A stretch of DNA of 22,975 nucleotides from Candidatus Margulisiibacteriota bacterium (GTDB lineage: Bacteria; Margulisbacteria; Termititenacia; Termititenacales; Termititenacaceae), in contig JAISEH010000152.1 in the NCBI GenBank assembly GCA_031264205.1, forward strand, positions 1-22,975. The letters are read 5' to 3'. A program made the position numbers and the translations under genes. Shown here piece by piece: positions 14,713-22,975 of this stretch. Under the pieces are notes generated by a model. It saw only the letters and a list, made by a program, of their open reading frames with translations, was not told the DNA's origin and ran no database searches. Every line of letters starts with the position of its first letter. Position 1 is the first letter of the stretch.

Positions 14713-15522
14713 ATGGCTATAGCAACAGGCCAGCCTTTGCTGGCATCCGATATTAATGATCTGACTTTTTTTCCGAAAGGCGCGATACTGATTTTTAGCT
14801 CCACGGCGTGGAGCGCGACCAGCACAGAATTCAAAAAAATTTGGAAAATTTGCGACACTGCCAATCATCAAGCTGATCAGAGCATACCGGATCTGACAAA
14901 TAAATTCCTCCGCGGCAGTTCGTCTTCCGGCGATACCGGCGGCGCGGACAGCTGCCCCGTAAGCATAGCTACCGCTAATCTCCCCGCGCACAGCCACGGA
15001 GTAACAAGCTTGCCTGTAAGCAATCTGTCCACGAGCGGCCTCTCGATAGCCAGTGGCGGTGGACATGGGCATTCAGGCAGCGGCTCAACAAACGCCGGCG
15101 GTGGCGGACATAAACATTCCGACATTTCCGGCTCGACAGGGGATCCGAGCAAGAGTTTGACAGGATCGTTTGGCCAGGATGATATGTGTAGTAATTTTTA
15201 TAGCCCAGGTGGTATGCTGACATCGACAGCTGTTAATTATGATGCTGTTAGTGATACCCGTGCGGGTGGCTTTAAAGTATCGATCAACGCCACACATACG
15301 CATAGCTTCACAGGAGGCTCTACTGGTGATAATAGCGGGACACATTCCCATGATGTCAATGTAACTATTCCTGAAAGTGGCTCACACGCACATACGCTCA
15401 GCGGCAGTATTAGCGGCGGCAGTGTCAGCGGCTCGACAGACAATGCCGGCAGCGGCACTGATCTCATCATTGACACTTTGCCGAGTTATTATACGGTGAT
15501 CTACATCATCAAAGTGGTTTGA
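14713..15522 (+). CDS. His-rich phage-tail-collar domain protein, copy 2
   Basis: A 269-aa paralogue of the protein at 8503. Shared parts are TG-PLLASDI followed by LTFFP-GAIL at the N terminus, PDLTNKFLRGS, LPAHSHG, and the end GSGTDLIIDTLPSYYTVIYIIKVV. The middle differs. Six HxH pairs start at residues 93, 118, 133, 195, 211 and 225 in Gly/Ser/Thr-rich sequence, and an insert of about 50 residues (143-190) separates the two halves. No signal peptide is seen. GAGGGGG lies 7 nt before ATG 14713 and the upstream promoter is near consensus, so strong expression is expected when derepressed. It ends 12 bp from the convergent gyrA end. Function is unknown; a trimeric fibre or adhesin tip is the best structural guess. 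Confidence 0.82.
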   Translation: MAIATGQPLLASDINDLTFFPKGAILIFSSTAWSATSTEFKKIWKICDTANHQADQSIPDLTNKFLRGSSSSGDTGGADSCPVSIATANLPAHSHGVTSLPVSNLSTSGLSIASGGGHGHSGSGSTNAGGGGHKHSDISGSTGDPSKSLTGSFGQDDMCSNFYSPGGMLTSTAVNYDAVSDTRAGGFKVSINATHTHSFTGGSTGDNSGTHSHDVNVTIPESGSHAHTLSGSISGGSVSGSTDNAGSGTDLIIDTLPSYYTVIYIIKVV

Positions 15523-15534
15523 GTTTTCCGCGTC

Positions 15535-18045
15535 CTATTCTTCCTCGGCCTTGATCACGCCGACGTCCACAACTTTGTCTCCACTGTCGAGCTTGATGAG
15601 GCGGACACCCATGGCCGCGCGGCCCTGCTCGGAAACATCTTTGACTTTTTGGCGAATGACCACGCCGCTGGAGGTCACCACCATGAGGCTGTCTTTCTCG
15701 CCAGCAATACGCATTTTCACCGCGCGGTCTTTGTCGCGCAGAGTGACGCAGCGCACGCCGCGTCCGGCACGTCCCTGACAGCGGTATTCGTCAACTTTGG
15801 TGCGCTTGCCATAGCCATTTTGTGAGACGATCACCGCATAATTATCTTTATCTTTTTTCTCCAGAATGTCCATGGACACCACATGGTCGCCCTTGTCCAG
15901 CGCGATGCCCCGCACACCAGCGGCGTTGCGTCCCATGGCGCGCACGTCGTTCTCGTCAAACCGGATAATCACGCCATCGGCCGTCGTGACCAAAATATCT
16001 TTACTGCCGTCGGTACGCGCCGCCCAATCCAGCGAATCTCCGTCATCAAGCGTAATGGCGATGACGCCGCTGCGCCGGATATTTTCAAACTCCGTCACTT
16101 CGGTTTTCTTGACCGTGCCTTTTTGCGTGGTCATAAAAAGATACTGGCCGACTTTGGTGAAGTCAGCCACTTCAATCGTGGCGGTAATCTGCTCGCCTTC
16201 TTCCAGCTGGACAAAATTAGTAATCGACTGGCCTTTGCTGTTGCGGCTGGCATCCGGTATCTCGTAAACTTTGACGCGGTAAACCTTGCCTTTATTCGTA
16301 AAAATCACCATGTAACTGTGTGTGTTTGTGATAAAAACCGAATCGATCTGATCCTCTTCGCGCGTTTCCATACCGGTCACACCGCGGCCGCCGCGCTGTT
16401 GATTGCGGAAAGAGGTTATCGGCATACGCTTAATAAAGCCGTTGCGCGTCATAAACACCGCGACGTCTTCTTCGGGTATCAGGTCTTCGATATTCAATTC
16501 CTCGATCTTGCCTAAAATCCGCGTGCGCCGCGCGTCGCCGTATTTTTCTTTGACTTCCGTCAGCTCAGTTTTGATAATTTTCATCACGCGGGTTTTCTTC
16601 GCCAAAATGTCCTCATAGTCGGCGATCTGTTTTTTGGTTTCGTTGTAGTCCTCGCGGATTTTGTCGGACTCCAGCGCGGTCAGCCGCTGCAGTTTCATGT
16701 CGAGGATCGCGTTGGCCTGTTTTTCGGTCAGCTTAAATTTTTTCATCAAGCCGTCGCGGGCTTCCTGTACAGTTTTGGATTTTTTAATAAGCGCGATCAC
16801 CGCATCGAGATTATCCAGCGCAATGAGCAGGCCTTCCAAAATATGCGCCTTGTCTTTGGCCTTGTTCAGCAAAAACTGTGTGCGGCGCGTCACGACCGAG
16901 ATGCGATGCTCGATAAAGTTCTGCAAAATTTCTTTCAGCGTGCAGACTTTGGGTATGCTATCCACCAGCGCCAGCTGTATCGTGTTGAAATTCACCTGTA
17001 AATTCGTGTGCTTGTAAAGCTGATTGAGGACAATTTCCGGACTGGCGTCTTTTTTCAATTCAATATAAATGCGCATACCCTGCTGGCCGGATTCGTCACG
17101 CAGATCGGCAATGTTTTGAATTTTTTTATCCTTGACCAGATCGGCCATGCGGATGATCAGCTCGGCTTTGTTGACTTGATAAGGCAGCTCCGAAACGATA
17201 ATGCATTCGCGGTCTTTTTTCTGATGCGCCGGCTCAACGGACACCTGCGCGCGCACGGTCACCGCGCCGCGGCCGGTCAGATACATATTGCGTATGCCGT
17301 CCGTCCCGCAAATATTGCCGCCCGTCGGAAAATCGGGGCCTTTGATGAACATGAGCAGCGAGTCGTCCGGCAGTTTGGGATTGTCAATCAGCGCGGCCAG
17401 CCCGTCGCAAATCTCGCCGAGATTGTGCGGCGGAATATTCGTCGCCATGCCGACCGCGATGCCGGACGTGCCGTTAACCAAAAGATTGGGGATGCGCGTC
17501 GGCAAAACAGACGGCTCGCGCAGAGACTCGTCGTAATTGGGCATGAAGTCCACTGTGTCGAGATCAAGATCTGTCATCAACTCCTCGGAAATTTTGGCCA
17601 GACGCGCTTCGGTGTAACGCATCGCCGCCGGAGCGTCGCCGTCCACCGAACCGAAATTGCCCTGCCCGTCGATCAGCGGATAACGCAGGCTGAATTCCTG
17701 CGCCATGCGCACCAGCGTGTCGTAGATGGAAACATCGCCGTGCGGATGATATTTGCCGAGCACATCGCCGACGGTCGTCGCGGATTTTTTGTACGGCTTG
17801 TCGCGCGTGATGCCGTTTTCGTACATCGAGTAAAGCACGCGGCGGTGCACAGGCTTCAGGCCGTCGCGCACATCGGGCAACGCGCGCCCAACGATCACAC
17901 TCATCGCGTAATTGATGTACGAAGTCTGCATCTCGTCTTCGATGAGCAGAGGTTTTACTCTGGGGTTAGCCGCTTCAGGATTTTCCGGCTTTTTGATTTC
18001 TTTTTTTTCTTTCGGATTTTCTTTTTTGTTTTTCTGGTCAGCCAT
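15535..18045 (-). CDS. gyrA: DNA gyrase subunit A
   Basis: Breaks and reseals DNA in the A2B2 gyrase complex that introduces negative supercoils. The 836-aa protein has a Lys/Glu-rich N-terminal extension of about 33 residues, then [20 protein letters not shown] (44-63) and the catalytic Tyr144 in [11 protein letters not shown] GyrA box is present as QQRGGRG, near the canonical QRRGGKG, so this is gyrase rather than topo IV; C-terminal beta-pinwheel repeats follow. In the quinolone-binding helix ([10 protein letters not shown], 100-109) the usual Ser/Thr is Val105 while Asp109 is kept. The start is ATG at 18045, set by AGGAG 5 nt upstream; an in-frame upstream ATG lies within gyrB. It follows gyrB by 8 bp. 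Confidence 0.97.
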   Translation of the reverse strand: MADQKNKKENPKEKKEIKKPENPEAANPRVKPLLIEDEMQTSYINYAMSVIVGRALPDVRDGLKPVHRRVLYSMYENGITRDKPYKKSATTVGDVLGKYHPHGDVSIYDTLVRMAQEFSLRYPLIDGQGNFGSVDGDAPAAMRYTEARLAKISEELMTDLDLDTVDFMPNYDESLREPSVLPTRIPNLLVNGTSGIAVGMATNIPPHNLGEICDGLAALIDNPKLPDDSLLMFIKGPDFPTGGNICGTDGIRNMYLTGRGAVTVRAQVSVEPAHQKKDRECIIVSELPYQVNKAELIIRMADLVKDKKIQNIADLRDESGQQGMRIYIELKKDASPEIVLNQLYKHTNLQVNFNTIQLALVDSIPKVCTLKEILQNFIEHRISVVTRRTQFLLNKAKDKAHILEGLLIALDNLDAVIALIKKSKTVQEARDGLMKKFKLTEKQANAILDMKLQRLTALESDKIREDYNETKKQIADYEDILAKKTRVMKIIKTELTEVKEKYGDARRTRILGKIEELNIEDLIPEEDVAVFMTRNGFIKRMPITSFRNQQRGGRGVTGMETREEDQIDSVFITNTHSYMVIFTNKGKVYRVKVYEIPDASRNSKGQSITNFVQLEEGEQITATIEVADFTKVGQYLFMTTQKGTVKKTEVTEFENIRRSGVIAITLDDGDSLDWAARTDGSKDILVTTADGVIIRFDENDVRAMGRNAAGVRGIALDKGDHVVSMDILEKKDKDNYAVIVSQNGYGKRTKVDEYRCQGRAGRGVRCVTLRDKDRAVKMRIAGEKDSLMVVTSSGVVIRQKVKDVSEQGRAAMGVRLIKLDSGDKVVDVGVIKAEEE

Positions 18046-18053
18046 TTTTTCTC

Positions 18054-20045
18054 CTAAATATCCAGCCATTTCACGCTATTGGCGCGCTCTTGAATGAAAC
18101 GTTTGCGCGGTTCGACTTCGGAGCCCATAAGTATCGAGAAAATCTCGTCGGCGCGCACCGCGTCTTCCATTTTGACCTGCAGTAAAACCCGATTTTGCGG
18201 GTCCATCGTCGTTGACCAGAGCTGATCGGGATTCATTTCGCCCAGACCTTTGTAACGCTGCACAGCCACGCCGGTGTCTTTACCAAATGTCTTGACAACG
18301 CTGTCTTTTTCCTCGTCGGAATAAGCGTACTGTACCTGTTTGCCTTTTTTGACCAGATACAGCGGCGGCTGCGCGGCATAGAGACAGCCCGCCTCGATGA
18401 CCTTTTTGGCATAGCGGTAAAAGAAAGTCAGGAGCAGAGTGCGAATATGCGCGCCGTCCACGTCAGCGTCGGTCATAATGATGATTTTATGATAGCGCAA
18501 ATACTGCAAAACTCTTTCCAGCTCATTTTGCGAAGCCGCGTCCGGCACAGTGTCGTCGTCCTCGTCATTGCGCGCGGCAAGTTTATCAAAAACTTCCGGG
18601 CCGATCGCCGAGATCATGTTTTTTAATTCTTCGTTTTCCAGCACTTTGTCGAGACGCACTTTTTCGACATTGAGGATTTTGCCGCGCAGAGGCAGTATCG
18701 CCTGAAAATTGCGGTCACGCCCCTGTTTGGCGGAGCCGCCGGCCGAGTCGCCCTCTACTATATATACCTCGCATTTGGAGGCGTCGCGATTGATGCAGTC
18801 GGCCAGTTTGCCGGGCAACGACGAGCCTTCCAGCGCGGACTTGCGGCGGGCAAGGTCTTGAGCGTTGCGCGTGGCGTTGCGCACCCGCTGAGCGATGAGA
18901 CATTTATTAACTATCGCTTTACCGATCGCCGGATTGGCCTCAAAAATATCCGTCAGCCCGGTGTCCACCACGCTGTCCACAATGCCTTTGATCTCGCTAT
19001 TGCCGAGCTTGGATTTGGTCTGGCCTTCAAATTGCGGATTGGGTGCTTTGATGGAAACGATCGCCGTCAACCCTTCGCGCACATCGTTGCCAGTAAACAG
19101 CTCGTCTTTTTTGAGATTGATCAGCTCATATTTTTTGGCAAAATTGTTGATCGAACGGGTCAGCGCCGTGCGGAATCCGGACAAATGCGTGCCGCCCTCG
19201 CGCGTGCGGATATTGTTCACAAAAGTCAGCATCGTCTCGTCGTAATAATCTTTGCAATAATGCAGGGACACTTCCACGTCCACGTTGTCCTGTTCTTTGT
19301 GAATATAGAGCGGCTTTTTGATCAACGGGTCTTTGGTCTCGTCGATATGCTCGATATATTCGACTATGCCGCCCTCAAAACAATAAACTTCTTTTTTCTC
19401 GGTTTTTTCGCGGCGGTCGATAAAAGTAATCTGCAGGCCTTTGTTTAAGTAAGTCGTTTCTTTGAAGCGCGTGGACAGCGTGTCGAAACTAAAATCCAGT
19501 GTTTCAAAAATCGTTCTGTCCGGCAAAAAACTGATTATCGTGCCGGTCGTTTTTTGTTTGGCTTCGTCTTTAAACTCGCCGATTTTTTTGACCGGAATTC
19601 CTTTGTGATAAGTGTTCTTATAAACCTTTTTATCGCGGTGCACCTCGACCTCAAAAGTTTCGGACAGCGCGTTGACCACAGACGAGCCGACGCCATGCAA
19701 ACCGCCGGAAACTTTGTAGCCGGTCTTGTCAAATTTACCGCCGGCGTGCAGCGTGGTCAGCACGACCTCGACAGCCGGAATTTTCGCTTTGTCGTGAAAA
19801 TCAATGGGAATGCCGCGGCCGTTGTCTATGACCGTGCAGTAGCCGTTTTTCTCCAGCATGACTTCGATTTCCGTACATTGCCCGGCCAGCGCCTCGTCCA
19901 CGGAATTGTCGACGATTTCATAAACCAGATGATGCAAGCCGTAGCGGTCAGTTGAGCCGATGTACATGCCCGGCCGCTGCCGCACCGCTTCCAAACCCTC
20001 TAAAATCTTGATACTGCGCGCGTCGTACTTGTGAGATTCCGTCAT
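18054..20045 (-). CDS. gyrB: DNA gyrase subunit B
   Basis: ATPase subunit of gyrase. The 663-aa protein shows the GHKL ATP site ([37 protein letters not shown]), the transducer domain, and the TOPRIM motifs [15 protein letters not shown] and [19 protein letters not shown]. It ends with the usual GyrB tail ([26 protein letters not shown]). Start is ATG 20045, chosen for GAGGGG 4 nt upstream; longer in-frame starts lie inside the upstream gene. It sits 8 bp after the DciA-like gene and 8 bp before gyrA, forming a tightly packed replication operon. Confidence 0.97.
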   Translation of the reverse strand: MTESHKYDARSIKILEGLEAVRQRPGMYIGSTDRYGLHHLVYEIVDNSVDEALAGQCTEIEVMLEKNGYCTVIDNGRGIPIDFHDKAKIPAVEVVLTTLHAGGKFDKTGYKVSGGLHGVGSSVVNALSETFEVEVHRDKKVYKNTYHKGIPVKKIGEFKDEAKQKTTGTIISFLPDRTIFETLDFSFDTLSTRFKETTYLNKGLQITFIDRREKTEKKEVYCFEGGIVEYIEHIDETKDPLIKKPLYIHKEQDNVDVEVSLHYCKDYYDETMLTFVNNIRTREGGTHLSGFRTALTRSINNFAKKYELINLKKDELFTGNDVREGLTAIVSIKAPNPQFEGQTKSKLGNSEIKGIVDSVVDTGLTDIFEANPAIGKAIVNKCLIAQRVRNATRNAQDLARRKSALEGSSLPGKLADCINRDASKCEVYIVEGDSAGGSAKQGRDRNFQAILPLRGKILNVEKVRLDKVLENEELKNMISAIGPEVFDKLAARNDEDDDTVPDAASQNELERVLQYLRYHKIIIMTDADVDGAHIRTLLLTFFYRYAKKVIEAGCLYAAQPPLYLVKKGKQVQYAYSDEEKDSVVKTFGKDTGVAVQRYKGLGEMNPDQLWSTTMDPQNRVLLQVKMEDAVRADEIFSILMGSEVEPRKRFIQERANSVKWLDI

Positions 20046-20053
20046 TATTCCCC

Positions 20054-20737
20054 TCAATTTCCGTAAAGCAATTTATGTAATTTTTTCGGCAATTGTTCCT
20101 TGATGATATTATCATTTATTTTATCCGGCGTAAAACCGGTTTTGAGCATAATGTACTTGACGGCGGCGGATTTTTCCGGCGCGCGCCACAACCAGAAAAG
20201 AATTTCCTCTTGCAGGTCAGCGCGCGCGCTGTTGAAACGCGCCTCGCCAATCTGCGGCAGAGCGTCTTTGATGTCGCGGTAGCGCGCCCACGGCGCTTCG
20301 TCGAGACAGCGCAAAATTTCCGCGTCGATTTTACGGTCTTTTTTATTCTGGCAGAGAATACAAATATTACCGCCGCCCCAAAATTTTTGGCCGCACACCG
20401 CGCAGATCTTTTGTTGATAGGAGTTATCCGCCGCGCCAGATTTTTGCGGCTCAACATAACCGGTCGCTTTGATTTTTATTTCCTTAATAACAATTTGCGG
20501 ACAAAGCGCTTGGCATTTGTCGATAATGACTTGCTGGAAATACTGCCCTTGCTGCGCCCAGGCCGCTGAAGCCGCCGCCAGAAACAGCGTTTTGTTTTTA
20601 TAAGCACACGGCTGGAGTTTGAGATTACCGGCGGCGACCTGCGGCCAGATATTTTTCAGAGTTTCCAGCGCGAGGCCGTCGCGCAACTGATAATTCTTGC
20701 CCAGCAGCCGCCGGAGTATTTCGCCGAGAGAATTCAT
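20054..20737 (-). CDS. DUF721/DciA-like protein with C-terminal zinc ribbon
   Basis: A 227-aa protein between recF and gyrB, the classic position of DUF721 (DciA-type) proteins, which help load the replicative helicase in bacteria lacking DnaC/DnaI. Residues 1-90 fit the DUF721 pattern (LGEILRRLLG, IWPQVAAGNLKLQPCAYKNKTLFLAAASAAWAQ split across the fold). Unlike most family members it then has two CxxC pairs (CAVCGQKF and CILCQNKK, about residues 110-130), a likely zinc ribbon, and a further helical region of about 95 residues. ATG at 20737 is preferred over an upstream TTG that overlaps the -10 box. No Shine-Dalgarno site is present. Confidence 0.72.
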   Translation of the reverse strand: MNSLGEILRRLLGKNYQLRDGLALETLKNIWPQVAAGNLKLQPCAYKNKTLFLAAASAAWAQQGQYFQQVIIDKCQALCPQIVIKEIKIKATGYVEPQKSGAADNSYQQKICAVCGQKFWGGGNICILCQNKKDRKIDAEILRCLDEAPWARYRDIKDALPQIGEARFNSARADLQEEILFWLWRAPEKSAAVKYIMLKTGFTPDKINDNIIKEQLPKKLHKLLYGN

Positions 20738-20745
20738 GGGCGGCA

Positions 20746-20751
20746 ATTATA
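20746..20751 (-). promoter_or_regulatory. -10 box of the DciA-like gene, near-leaderless
   Basis: A TATAAT on the minus strand ends 8 nt before the ATG at 20737. No good -35 is visible at normal spacing. It would provide a start for dciA-gyrB-gyrA separate from the upstream recF transcript. Confidence 0.45.
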
Positions 20752-20778
20752 ACATCTCGCGGTTTTTGCAACACTTAT

Positions 20779-21870
20779 CTAAGCCAGTTTGCCGTTTTCA
20801 ATCTTAATGATCCGCATGTCTTTTAATAGTTCCGGCGCGAAACGGCCGGTGTCCGTCACCGTAAAAATTTTCTGGCTGCGTGGAGCGATCGCGGCAATAA
20901 TTTTATGCAGGCGGATTAAATCCAGCTCCAGCAAAACATCGTCGATCAGAACGATCGGTGGATCGTCCAGTTTCTGTTTCTTGATTTTAGCTTCGGCGCA
21001 TTTAAACGCTATCGAGATCAGCCGCTTTTGTCCCTGCGAGCAAAATTCCGCGGCTTTGTTCTCGTCCAGATAAATCTCAAAATCGTCGGTGTGCGGGCCA
21101 AAATGCGTGCGGCCAAAACGCAAATCTTCCGCGCGCGAGTTTTGCAGCGCGTCGAGATTTTTCTGTTTGTCGCTCAAAGTTTTCGTTTTATATTGTAAAG
21201 TCAGCCGTCCCGTAAAACCCATGGCGTTGTAAAACTGTGCCGTTTCGCGCGCGAAAAACTCCAAATATTCCTGCCGCGCGGTCATGATCCGCGCGGCACA
21301 GTCCGCCAGCTGCGCGTCCCAGACCGCCAGATCACCGCTCTGGCCAGCGCGCATATTTTTCAGCAACTCATTGCGCTGTTTCAGCGCGCGGACATAGATT
21401 TGCAGAGCACGGCAATATTCCGGCTCGGCCTGCGAAATCACAATATCGAGATATTTGCGCCGCTGCACCGGCTGGCCGTGAATGATTTCCATGTCCGATG
21501 GCAAAAAAAGCACACTGTTCACGCGGCCGAGTAATTCCGAAGCGCGGCTCAAAGTTTCCTCATTGATTTTTATCACGCGTCCCGCGCCGTGTTCCTGACG
21601 CAAAGCAGCCGTAAACGCGGTCGATTCGCCGGATTTATCATCTCCTGCGGCAAACTGTCCGTTAATGGCAAAACCCGGCTGACCGTAACGAATGCATTTA
21701 TTCAAGCCGTTCACGATTTTTGAACGGCTCGTAGCCAGAATATCTATGGCTTCCAGCACATTAGTTTTGCCGGCGCCGTTTGGTCCGACGATCAAATTAT
21801 TATCCGCGAAATCCAGTGTTGCGTTTTCGTAATTGCGGAAATTCAGGAGCCAGAGACGAGAGATTTGCAT
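20779..21870 (-). CDS. recF: DNA replication and repair protein RecF
   Basis: SMC-like ATPase that acts with RecO and RecR to load RecA at gaps. At 363 aa it is the usual size. Walker A GPNGAGKT lies at residues 29-36 after the standard opening (QISRLWLLNFRNYENATLDF). The ABC signature region reads CSQGQKRLISIAFKCAEA, and Walker B is PPIVLIDDVLLELD, followed by a D-loop and the conserved TVTD near the end. It starts 9 bp after the walJ-like gene; GGTGAG at that stop codon may act as ribosome-binding site. The recF-dciA-gyrB-gyrA order is the common origin-proximal block; dnaA and dnaN are not in this window. Confidence 0.95.
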   Translation of the reverse strand: MQISRLWLLNFRNYENATLDFADNNLIVGPNGAGKTNVLEAIDILATSRSKIVNGLNKCIRYGQPGFAINGQFAAGDDKSGESTAFTAALRQEHGAGRVIKINEETLSRASELLGRVNSVLFLPSDMEIIHGQPVQRRKYLDIVISQAEPEYCRALQIYVRALKQRNELLKNMRAGQSGDLAVWDAQLADCAARIMTARQEYLEFFARETAQFYNAMGFTGRLTLQYKTKTLSDKQKNLDALQNSRAEDLRFGRTHFGPHTDDFEIYLDENKAAEFCSQGQKRLISIAFKCAEAKIKKQKLDDPPIVLIDDVLLELDLIRLHKIIAAIAPRSQKIFTVTDTGRFAPELLKDMRIIKIENGKLA

Positions 21871-21879
21871 AAAAAAAGC

Positions 21880-22680
21880 TCACCGCAGCGTCAGCCGCAA
21901 ATGCTCGCTGCAACGGCCTTCCGGCGCGAGCAGGATCTGGACAGTTTCCGCCGCTTGTTTTTTTTGCACAGCGGCGCGGATAGTTTTTTCCACAAAGACG
22001 TGATGATTGCAGTCTTTGCTGATATGCGCCAGCATGATCGCGCGGGTCTTGCGGGACGTTTCGCCACGCACCACGCGCTCGACAATGCGCGCCGCTTGTT
22101 CATTGGAAAGATGACCTTGATCGCTCAAATTGCGCTCGATGACCTGCGCCGGACGCCGCGAAGTTTTTTCGCGTAGCACATCGTGATTGGCTTCGAGGAA
22201 CAAAAAATCACAATCGTGAATGTCTTTGTAAATACGCTCCGGCAACGCGCCGAGATCGGTGAAATAAGCCGCGCGAAAACCGCCGTGCTCAAATAAAAAC
22301 CCCGTGTTGCCGGCCTCGTCATGCGGCACCTGAAAAGTTTTGATTCGCAGGCCGCCAAAATTTTCTTTTTCCCGAAAGAAATTTATCCGGCAGTCCGCCA
22401 GATCATAACCAAGTTTTTGCGCTTCGGCGCTAGTCGCGCGGGTCAGCCAGACCGGAATGTGGTATTTCCGCGCCAGTTTTCCGGCGCTTTTGATATGGTC
22501 GCCGTGCGCGTGCGTGATCAGCAGGCGGCCGATATTTTCGGGAGAAATATTTTTTTCCAGCAGGCGCTCTTCGATTCTTTTGAGCGGAATGCCGGCGTCG
22601 ATGAGCAGAGTTTCGCCGCCCAAAATCAAGAGCGAACTGTTACCGCTGCTGCCGGACGCCAGACTGCAAAACTCAAACAT
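21880..22680 (-). CDS. WalJ/YycJ-like metallo-beta-lactamase-fold hydrolase
   Basis: A 266-aa cytoplasmic MBL-fold protein. It starts with the typical MFEFCSLASGSSGNSSLL and has the metal motif HAHGDH at residues 57-62, a later PHDEAGNTGF and YFTDLG, and EANHD near 160. The overall pattern matches the YycJ/WalJ group, members of which are nucleases linked to cell-wall and DNA metabolism. The ATG overlaps the stop of the upstream gene (TAATG), indicating translational coupling, and recF follows closely. The exact substrate is not established from sequence. Confidence 0.85.
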   Translation of the reverse strand: MFEFCSLASGSSGNSSLLILGGETLLIDAGIPLKRIEERLLEKNISPENIGRLLITHAHGDHIKSAGKLARKYHIPVWLTRATSAEAQKLGYDLADCRINFFREKENFGGLRIKTFQVPHDEAGNTGFLFEHGGFRAAYFTDLGALPERIYKDIHDCDFLFLEANHDVLREKTSRRPAQVIERNLSDQGHLSNEQAARIVERVVRGETSRKTRAIMLAHISKDCNHHVFVEKTIRAAVQKKQAAETVQILLAPEGRCSEHLRLTLR

Positions 22681-22975
22681 TAAAATGCGAGCCGGCTGTC
22701 TAAAAAATAATCCGGCTTGGCGATCGGTGAATTTTTTTCTCTCAAGACCAGCTCGGGGCCGTATTCGCAGACCAGAATATTGTCGATAAGCTCCGGCAGC
22801 GCGTTGATCTTGCGGGTTTGCACGATCAGGCCGGGGAAATAGTACATGCGCCGCATAATTTTGTCGCCGGTGTGATCCTTGTAATTGTATTCGCTGATGT
22901 CCTGCGGCATACCGTACAACACTTTCATTTCGAGAATGCCGTCGGTCGGCCGCAGTCCTGCGCCAGTCTCATAAA
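22680..22975 (-). CDS. Unknown protein, C-terminal 97 residues (5' end beyond window)
   Basis: The frame is open to the right edge of the window and ends with TAA overlapping the next gene's ATG. Visible text includes GAGLRPTDGILEMKVLYG, ISEYNYKDHTGDKIMRRMYY, FPGLIVQTRKINALPEL and ILVCEYGPELVLREKN. I do not recognise a family. An internal ATG at 22928 would give an 82-aa protein, but sequence upstream of it reads as coding, so a longer protein is more likely. Coupling to the walJ-like gene suggests shared expression only. Confidence 0.6.
   Translation of the reverse strand, partial: YETGAGLRPTDGILEMKVLYGMPQDISEYNYKDHTGDKIMRRMYYFPGLIVQTRKINALPELIDNILVCEYGPELVLREKNSPIAKPDYFLDSRLAF

Noticed and set aside
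8503..15522. The region 8503-15522 as an integrated prophage
   Set aside because: Only the collar proteins and XRE regulators are phage-like. Core genes nifU, nifS and a CDF transporter lie between the two pairs, and no integrase, capsid, terminase or tail assembly genes are present.
17008..18057. A 349-codon open frame on the plus strand opposite gyrA
   Set aside because: It mirrors the gyrA coding frame, is rich in His/Arg/Ala typical of antisense shadows, and gyrA is unambiguous on the other strand.
15535..22975. A replication origin near recF-gyrB-gyrA
   Set aside because: dnaA and dnaN are not in the window, intergenic gaps are very short, and I saw no cluster of DnaA boxes or AT-rich unwinding element.

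Overview
The window looks like chromosomal DNA from an anaerobic bacterium of roughly balanced GC content. It carries the start of hydF ([FeFe]-hydrogenase maturation), a NIF-type nifS-nifU pair for Fe-S cluster assembly, peptidoglycan and division genes (mraY-murD-ftsW), and a replication cluster (recF, a DciA-like gene, gyrB, gyrA). I cannot name the organism. A poorly cultured anaerobic phylum such as Margulisbacteria or Elusimicrobia would fit, but that is only a guess. No rRNA, tRNA, CRISPR array, insertion sequence or origin was seen.

Layout. 1-616 (-): 5' part of hydF, divergent from an MscS channel and an AI-2E family exporter-like protein (653-2777, +). 2811-5976 (-): mraY-murD-ftsW, tightly coupled. 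6118-7495 (-): yggS and a secreted DUF3108-like protein. 7496-10838 is an accessory island: a 121-bp cloverleaf-like palindromic element, an orphan BrnA-like antitoxin, an XRE regulator divergent from a His-rich phage-tail-collar protein, a hairpin cluster, and a Fic protein gene flanked by a perfect 33-bp direct repeat. 10839-12978 (-): nifS-nifU. 13024-13932 (+): CDF metal transporter. 13933-15534 is a second accessory patch: an orphan Phd/YefM antitoxin and a second XRE/His-rich collar divergent pair. 15535-22975 (-): an unknown protein (5'-truncated by the window), walJ-like hydrolase, recF, dciA-like, gyrB and gyrA.

Two features stand out. First, two separate loci share one architecture: a small XRE repressor facing a His-rich tail-collar protein gene, with dyad operators in the shared promoter region and no other phage structural gene nearby. 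The two collar proteins have near-identical ends but different middles, which suggests a dispersed family of regulated fibre-like surface or injection-system proteins. Second, about eleven genes have a -10-like hexamer ending only 6-9 nt before the start codon and no usable Shine-Dalgarno site, which predicts widespread leaderless mRNAs. Genes inside operons, and the collar and antitoxin genes, have strong Shine-Dalgarno sequences instead. The Fic gene shows both themes: its consensus promoter fires at its ATG and is overlaid by a dyad operator that is repeated just after its stop codon.
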